Shown here: one piece after another, positions 61,076-64,000 of the stretch
Layout: the number at the start of each line of letters is the position of its first letter
Numbering within the stretch: position 1 is the stretch's first letter
From: Hyphomicrobiales bacterium
Lineage (GTDB): Bacteria > Pseudomonadota > Alphaproteobacteria > Rhizobiales > Rhizobiaceae
Assembly (NCBI GenBank): GCA_900468805.1
Contig: UEIF01000021.1
Span: 373,397-437,396, forward strand
Length of the DNA: 64,000 nucleotides
Direction of reading: 5' to 3'
Notes under the pieces: generated by a model
Databases searched by the model: none
What the model saw: only the letters and a program-made list of their open reading frames with translations
What the model was told of the DNA's origin: nothing
Made by a program: the position numbers and the translations under genes

Positions 61076-61645
61076 TCAATCTATCACGCGCAGACTTTCC
61101 GCAAAGACGCCTAGACTGGTGCCCCGGCCCGCAACGGCGATCCGCCGTCCCGGTCCAAGTTCTCGCCTGACATCATCAGGGACGCGGCAAATCTCGTCGA
61201 ATATCATCGGAACACCTTCGACCTGAACCGGTGTTCGACATCTTGAGCCACCCCGGTCATCGGCATCGACGACGGTGAAGGAAAGCTCCACCTGATGGCC
61301 CGCGATCAAAGCGAATAGCAACGGCAGGGCGACGACGACGAGATCCTTTCCGAGGAAATAACCAGCGGCCGGAGCGATTATCAGGCCGAAACCCTTCTTC
61401 ACGCCATCAATCTCGTGCCTGCTCTTCAAAATGAGCCAGAACGGCAATGCCGCAGAGACCAGGCCGATCACGAGAGCAGGAAGGGCCGCCTTGGACGCCC
61501 AGTCGTTCGACGGCAGAAAGTTAAAGCCATATGTCTTCACGAAAATGGCAAGTATACTCGGCAAAAACAATATGGTCAGAAGTATGCCGCCCGGTTTACC
61601 GAGCGGCCATTCGGCACTCTCTTCCTTCGATCCCATGGACAACAT
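61076..61645 (-). CDS. Predicted membrane protein with soluble C-terminal domain, unknown
   Basis: About 189 residues. After a charged N-terminus come three or four hydrophobic helices (about 15-110), then a 70-residue soluble domain (VELSFTVVDADDRGG onward) with mixed beta-like pattern. I do not recognise the family. The start may be ATG 61645 or 61636. The gene is isolated between a GGDEF gene and the NmrA module; coding character is supported by codon position bias and hydrophobic periodicity. Confidence 0.55.
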   Translation of the reverse strand: MLSMGSKEESAEWPLGKPGGILLTILFLPSILAIFVKTYGFNFLPSNDWASKAALPALVIGLVSAALPFWLILKSRHEIDGVKKGFGLIIAPAAGYFLGKDLVVVALPLLFALIAGHQVELSFTVVDADDRGGSRCRTPVQVEGVPMIFDEICRVPDDVRRELGPGRRIAVAGRGTSLGVFAESLRVID

Positions 61646-61822
61646 ACCGCTCTTTGGATCACAACCTATCAATAGCTTTGTGACACGTTACGGCTGGAGG
61701 CTTCAAGGGCACGATCAGGGCAGCAAAACCAATTTGGCTGGGCTTCAGAGGTCGCGCAACCGCATTATACAGCAACGGCAACGTACAGGTATGAAGATCT
61801 CTCGGATGCCGGCGCTTGCCTG

Positions 61823-62305
61823 TCAGACCATCATCAGAGCCCGAACGAACGCGACCGAGGCCAGCAGCGAGGCGATGGTGCGCACATGGTTCCACCAGGT
61901 CCAGTCCCTGAGATAGGTCGTCCAGAGCTGGACAGCGTCCGGCCCGCTGCCGCTTACTTTTGCGAGCGCATCGTTCATCGGCACGTTGAAGACGATGGTC
62001 GAGAGGAAGGACGCGATGACATAGAGTGCCGCGCCAGCCAGCATCATCGAAGAGGCGCCGCCGCGCCAGTTCATGAAGGCCAGCACTGCGATCACGACGC
62101 AGAGGATCGCCGTCGGCACGAAAAGCAGCATGAAGGGCGAGCGGACGATGGTCACGTTAATGGAATTCATTGCAGCAATGCCCTGCTCGGCCGGGATGCG
62201 CGAAAAGGCGGTCATGATGAAGGTCGAGAAGGCGAAGAAGATGCCGGCGACAAGGCCGCTGCCGATGGCCGCAGCGACAAGAGAAATGACGAGAACGATC
62301 TGCAT
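61823..62305 (-). CDS. DUF1772/anthrone-oxygenase-like membrane protein
   Basis: 160 residues, four hydrophobic helices (about 4-28, 50-72, 80-100 and 135-155). The NxxNxxIVRSPFMLLFVP region and the FNVPMNDALAKV motif match DUF1772, a family related to anthrone oxygenases of polyketide pathways. It follows the NmrA-like gene with two bases between them, so the two are co-transcribed. Substrate unknown. Confidence 0.82.
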   Translation of the reverse strand: MQIVLVISLVAAAIGSGLVAGIFFAFSTFIMTAFSRIPAEQGIAAMNSINVTIVRSPFMLLFVPTAILCVVIAVLAFMNWRGGASSMMLAGAALYVIASFLSTIVFNVPMNDALAKVSGSGPDAVQLWTTYLRDWTWWNHVRTIASLLASVAFVRALMMV

Positions 62306-62307
62306 GG

Positions 62308-63132
62308 TCAGGCGCTCCATAGTCCGGTTGCTGCGGTCTCCCGCACATATTGGCTGAAATCACTCGCCGGGCGGCCGAGAATGTCTCTGACACCGCCCAT
62401 AACCTGTGAATTGCGCCCGTCGAGCACCTCGCCGAACAGCTCTTCCAGTAGCGCTATGACCGACTCTGGCATTCCTGCGGCAGCGAGGCCGTCCTTAAAA
62501 TCCGTCATCGAGACCTGTTCATACTCGATCGACCGGCCTGAGGCGGCGGCGATTTCGGCCACGGCTTCGCGGAAGGTCAGGGCGCGAGGGCCGGTCAGCT
62601 CATAGATCTTGTTGCGATGCCTGATATCAGTCAATGCTGCCACCGCCGCATCGGCGATGTCGCCGGCATCGATGAAGGGCTCCCTGACATCATCGGCCGG
62701 AAGCTGCAGCCTGCCGCCAAGTAGCGGCTCCAGAAAGGCACCCTCGCTGAAATTCTGGCAGAACCACGAGGCACGCAAGATCGTGTAGTCGATCCCGGCT
62801 GCCCTAAGCGCTTCCTCGCTCCGTTGCGCTCCCTCTTCGCCCCGGCCCGAAAGCAGCACGATGTGCTGCAGCCCGCATTCCTTCGCGATCTTTGAAAGCG
62901 CGTCGATGGCTTCAGCCGCCCAGGAGACGGCGAGGTCCGGCTGGAAGGCGACATAGGCGCTCGTTGCACCCGTGAGCGCTCCGCGCCAGGTCGAGCGATC
63001 CTCCCAGTCGAAAGCCGGTGTCGTGGAGCGGGATGTTTTGCGCGCGGAAAGGCCAAGCTGTTCCAACCTGGCTGCAATGCGTCCGCCGGTTTTGCCCGAT
63101 CCGCCGATCAGAACGATTTCGGAATTCTGCAT
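62308..63132 (-). CDS. NmrA-like NAD(P)-binding protein
   Basis: 274-residue atypical SDR of the NmrA/HSCARG group. It has the cofactor loop IGGSGKTGGRIAARL, a missing Tyr-x3-Lys pair, and VLLSGRGEEGAQ plus WFCQNFSEGAF in the usual places. Such proteins sense NADPH or act as quinone reductase-like enzymes. GAGGAG lies eight bases before the ATG. It heads a two-gene unit with the DUF1772 gene and is divergent from a TetR gene, its likely repressor. Confidence 0.88.
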   Translation of the reverse strand: MQNSEIVLIGGSGKTGGRIAARLEQLGLSARKTSRSTTPAFDWEDRSTWRGALTGATSAYVAFQPDLAVSWAAEAIDALSKIAKECGLQHIVLLSGRGEEGAQRSEEALRAAGIDYTILRASWFCQNFSEGAFLEPLLGGRLQLPADDVREPFIDAGDIADAAVAALTDIRHRNKIYELTGPRALTFREAVAEIAAASGRSIEYEQVSMTDFKDGLAAAGMPESVIALLEELFGEVLDGRNSQVMGGVRDILGRPASDFSQYVRETAATGLWSA

Positions 63133-63159
63133 GTCGAAACTCCTCCTCGGTTTAAAACA

Positions 63160-63205
63160 AGAGAAACTCTCTCATTTGCAAAATGAGATAAACTCTCTTA
63201 TTTTC
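63160..63205. promoter_or_regulatory. TetR operator region between NmrA-like and TetR genes
   Basis: A perfect palindrome CTCATTT-GCA-AAATGAG (63171-63187) is flanked by two copies of an AACTCTCT element, so the region contains nested repeats. It lies between divergent starts and is the probable binding site for the adjacent repressor. Confidence 0.65.
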
Positions 63206-63232
63206 TTTGTCAACAGTCGAGGGAAGCGGAAG

Positions 63233-63886
63233 ATGGCAGAAGAAGTGATCGCACGGCGTAGGCGCCAGCAGGAGTCGACCGGTCAGCCACGCCGCATCCC
63301 GAGCCAGCAGCGCGGCCGCGAGCGCTTCGAAAAAATCCTGGCGGTCGCCTCCGAGCTCATCGAAAAGAAAGGCAGTGATGCCCTGAAGATGAGCGAGATC
63401 GTTGAAAAAGCTGAGCTTTCCTTCGGCGCCCTCTATCAGTATTTCCCGGACAAAACCTCGATCATCCGCACGCTAGCCGAGCGCTTCAACGAGCAGGGCC
63501 GACAATGCGTAGCCGACGAACTGGCCAAGGTGACGAACGGTGACAACCTGCGGACGGCTCTCTGCGTCATCGCCGATGAATATTATGCCTTCTTTCGCCG
63601 CGAGCCTGTGATGCGCGATATCTGGCACGCGACCCACACGGATAAGCTCCTCCAGAAAGTCGATGCCGAAGATATGGAATTCCACGCGCAGGCCCTGCTT
63701 TCAGTGCTAAAACAGCTGTGGCCTGAGCGGACCGAGACGGAGCTTCTGGCTATCGCCCGGCTGACGATGCAGCTTCTTGCGGCTGCCGTCCGCTATGCTG
63801 TTTCGCTGGATGAGAAAGAGGGCGCGCAGGCGATCGCGCTCTTCAAGAAGATGCAGGTTGCGGATATCGGCCGCCTGCTCGGCTGA
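63233..63886 (+). CDS. TetR/AcrR-family transcriptional regulator
   Basis: 217 residues. A basic N-terminus precedes the TetR DNA-binding domain (about 25-72: FEKILAVASELIEKKGSDAL, then LSFGALYQYFPDKTS). The C-terminal effector domain is all helical. ATG 63233 follows GAGGGAAGCGGAAG; the longer open frame overlaps the divergent gene. It likely represses the NmrA-like/DUF1772 pair and itself through the palindrome at 63171-63187. Confidence 0.93.
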   Translation: MAEEVIARRRRQQESTGQPRRIPSQQRGRERFEKILAVASELIEKKGSDALKMSEIVEKAELSFGALYQYFPDKTSIIRTLAERFNEQGRQCVADELAKVTNGDNLRTALCVIADEYYAFFRREPVMRDIWHATHTDKLLQKVDAEDMEFHAQALLSVLKQLWPERTETELLAIARLTMQLLAAAVRYAVSLDEKEGAQAIALFKKMQVADIGRLLG

Positions 63887-63961
63887 CGGCCCTCTTCCGT
63901 CTGGAAACCGGCCGCTCTTGCTGCTATTGCCGCTGGAACGTCAGCCGAAGGAGTAAGCCGC

Positions 63962-64000
63962 ATGATCCAGACCACATTTCCTGACCGCGCCGTGATGGCA
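63962..64000 (+). CDS. Start of a gene cut by right window edge
   Basis: An ATG at 63962 with GAAGGAG upstream opens 13 codons (MIQTTFPDRAVMA) to the window end. Too little is present to assign a family. It follows the TetR gene by 75 bases and may be co-regulated. Confidence 0.55.
   Translation, partial: MIQTTFPDRAVMA

Noticed and set aside
1..64000. CRISPR array, IS element, rRNA operon or riboswitch
   Set aside because: No regularly spaced repeats, no transposase, no rRNA sequence and no recognisable riboswitch core were found by reading.

Overview
The window (about 60% GC, no gap in coding) is a core chromosomal segment from the Rhizobiaceae, closest in gene content and order to Rhizobium/Agrobacterium/Sinorhizobium. 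The case rests on several linkages: lptC-lptA-lptB-rpoN-hpf-ptsN, def-fmt-truA, rpmH-rnpA-yidC-engB, dapD-dapE, the frcBCAK fructose transporter with a ROK regulator, an alpha-proteobacterial IHF beta subunit, and two rhizobial-style intergenic repeats. I see no nod, nif or plasmid genes, no CRISPR array, no rRNA operon and no intact insertion sequence.

Layout. 1-4366 (minus strand): an edge-truncated hybrid histidine kinase, lspA and two RNA methyltransferase genes. 4482-7143: a CoxG-like protein, a GNAT acetyltransferase, a LapA-domain protein, ihfB and sppA. 7367-12660 (plus): LPS transport genes lptC/lptA/lptB, sigma-54, the hibernation factor and PTS-Ntr EIIA. 12736-19176: a Cache chemoreceptor, ribokinase, rmuC and a globin-coupled aerotaxis receptor. 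19272-22006: def, fmt, truA and a frameshifted arsC. 22007-24744: a membrane protein, dapE and dapD. 24940-32831: a LOG protein, an EF-hand protein, a HAD nucleotidase, a B12 radical SAM protein, ada, a PEP-mutase-like gene and a LysR/SDR pair. 32864-35829: argB, then an ECF sigma / anti-sigma / fasciclin locus. 35979-39110 (minus): engB, yidC, rnpA, rpmH. 39564-43429: a second chemoreceptor, an orphan sensor kinase and tRNA-Arg(ACG). 43858-45172: three small exported proteins of unknown function. 45611-48510: a PmtA-like methyltransferase, a TetR regulator, a decayed SDR gene and an aldo/keto reductase. 48868-49005: a small RNA with three anti-Shine-Dalgarno loops. 49135-52865: an alpha/beta-hydrolase lipoprotein and a D-amino-acid oxidoreductase / proline-racemase-family pair. 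52875-58472: fucU-like, frcR and frcBCAK. 58537-64000: pyrC, a diguanylate cyclase, an unknown membrane protein, an NmrA/DUF1772/TetR stress-type module and the first codons of another gene.

How the parts work together. One group serves the cell envelope: LspA, SppA, YidC, LptABC and a LapA-domain protein. A second couples nitrogen and phosphotransfer control (RpoN, Hpf, PtsN). A third is motility and signalling (three chemoreceptors, two kinases, one GGDEF protein). Fructose uptake is a self-contained regulon with a ROK regulator, a palindromic operator candidate, a consensus-like promoter, and a terminator between frcB and frcC that would give excess binding protein.

Points most worth a second look: the sRNA at 48868-49005, which matches my recollection of the alpha-r14/NfeR1 design; the sigma/anti-sigma/fasciclin operon, which parallels mycobacterial SigK-RskA-MPT70/83; the one-base frameshift in arsC; two different SDR gene remnants; and a proline-racemase homologue whose first catalytic Cys is Ser. 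No wholly new system is obvious. The novelty here lies in regulatory RNA and in small or decayed genes.
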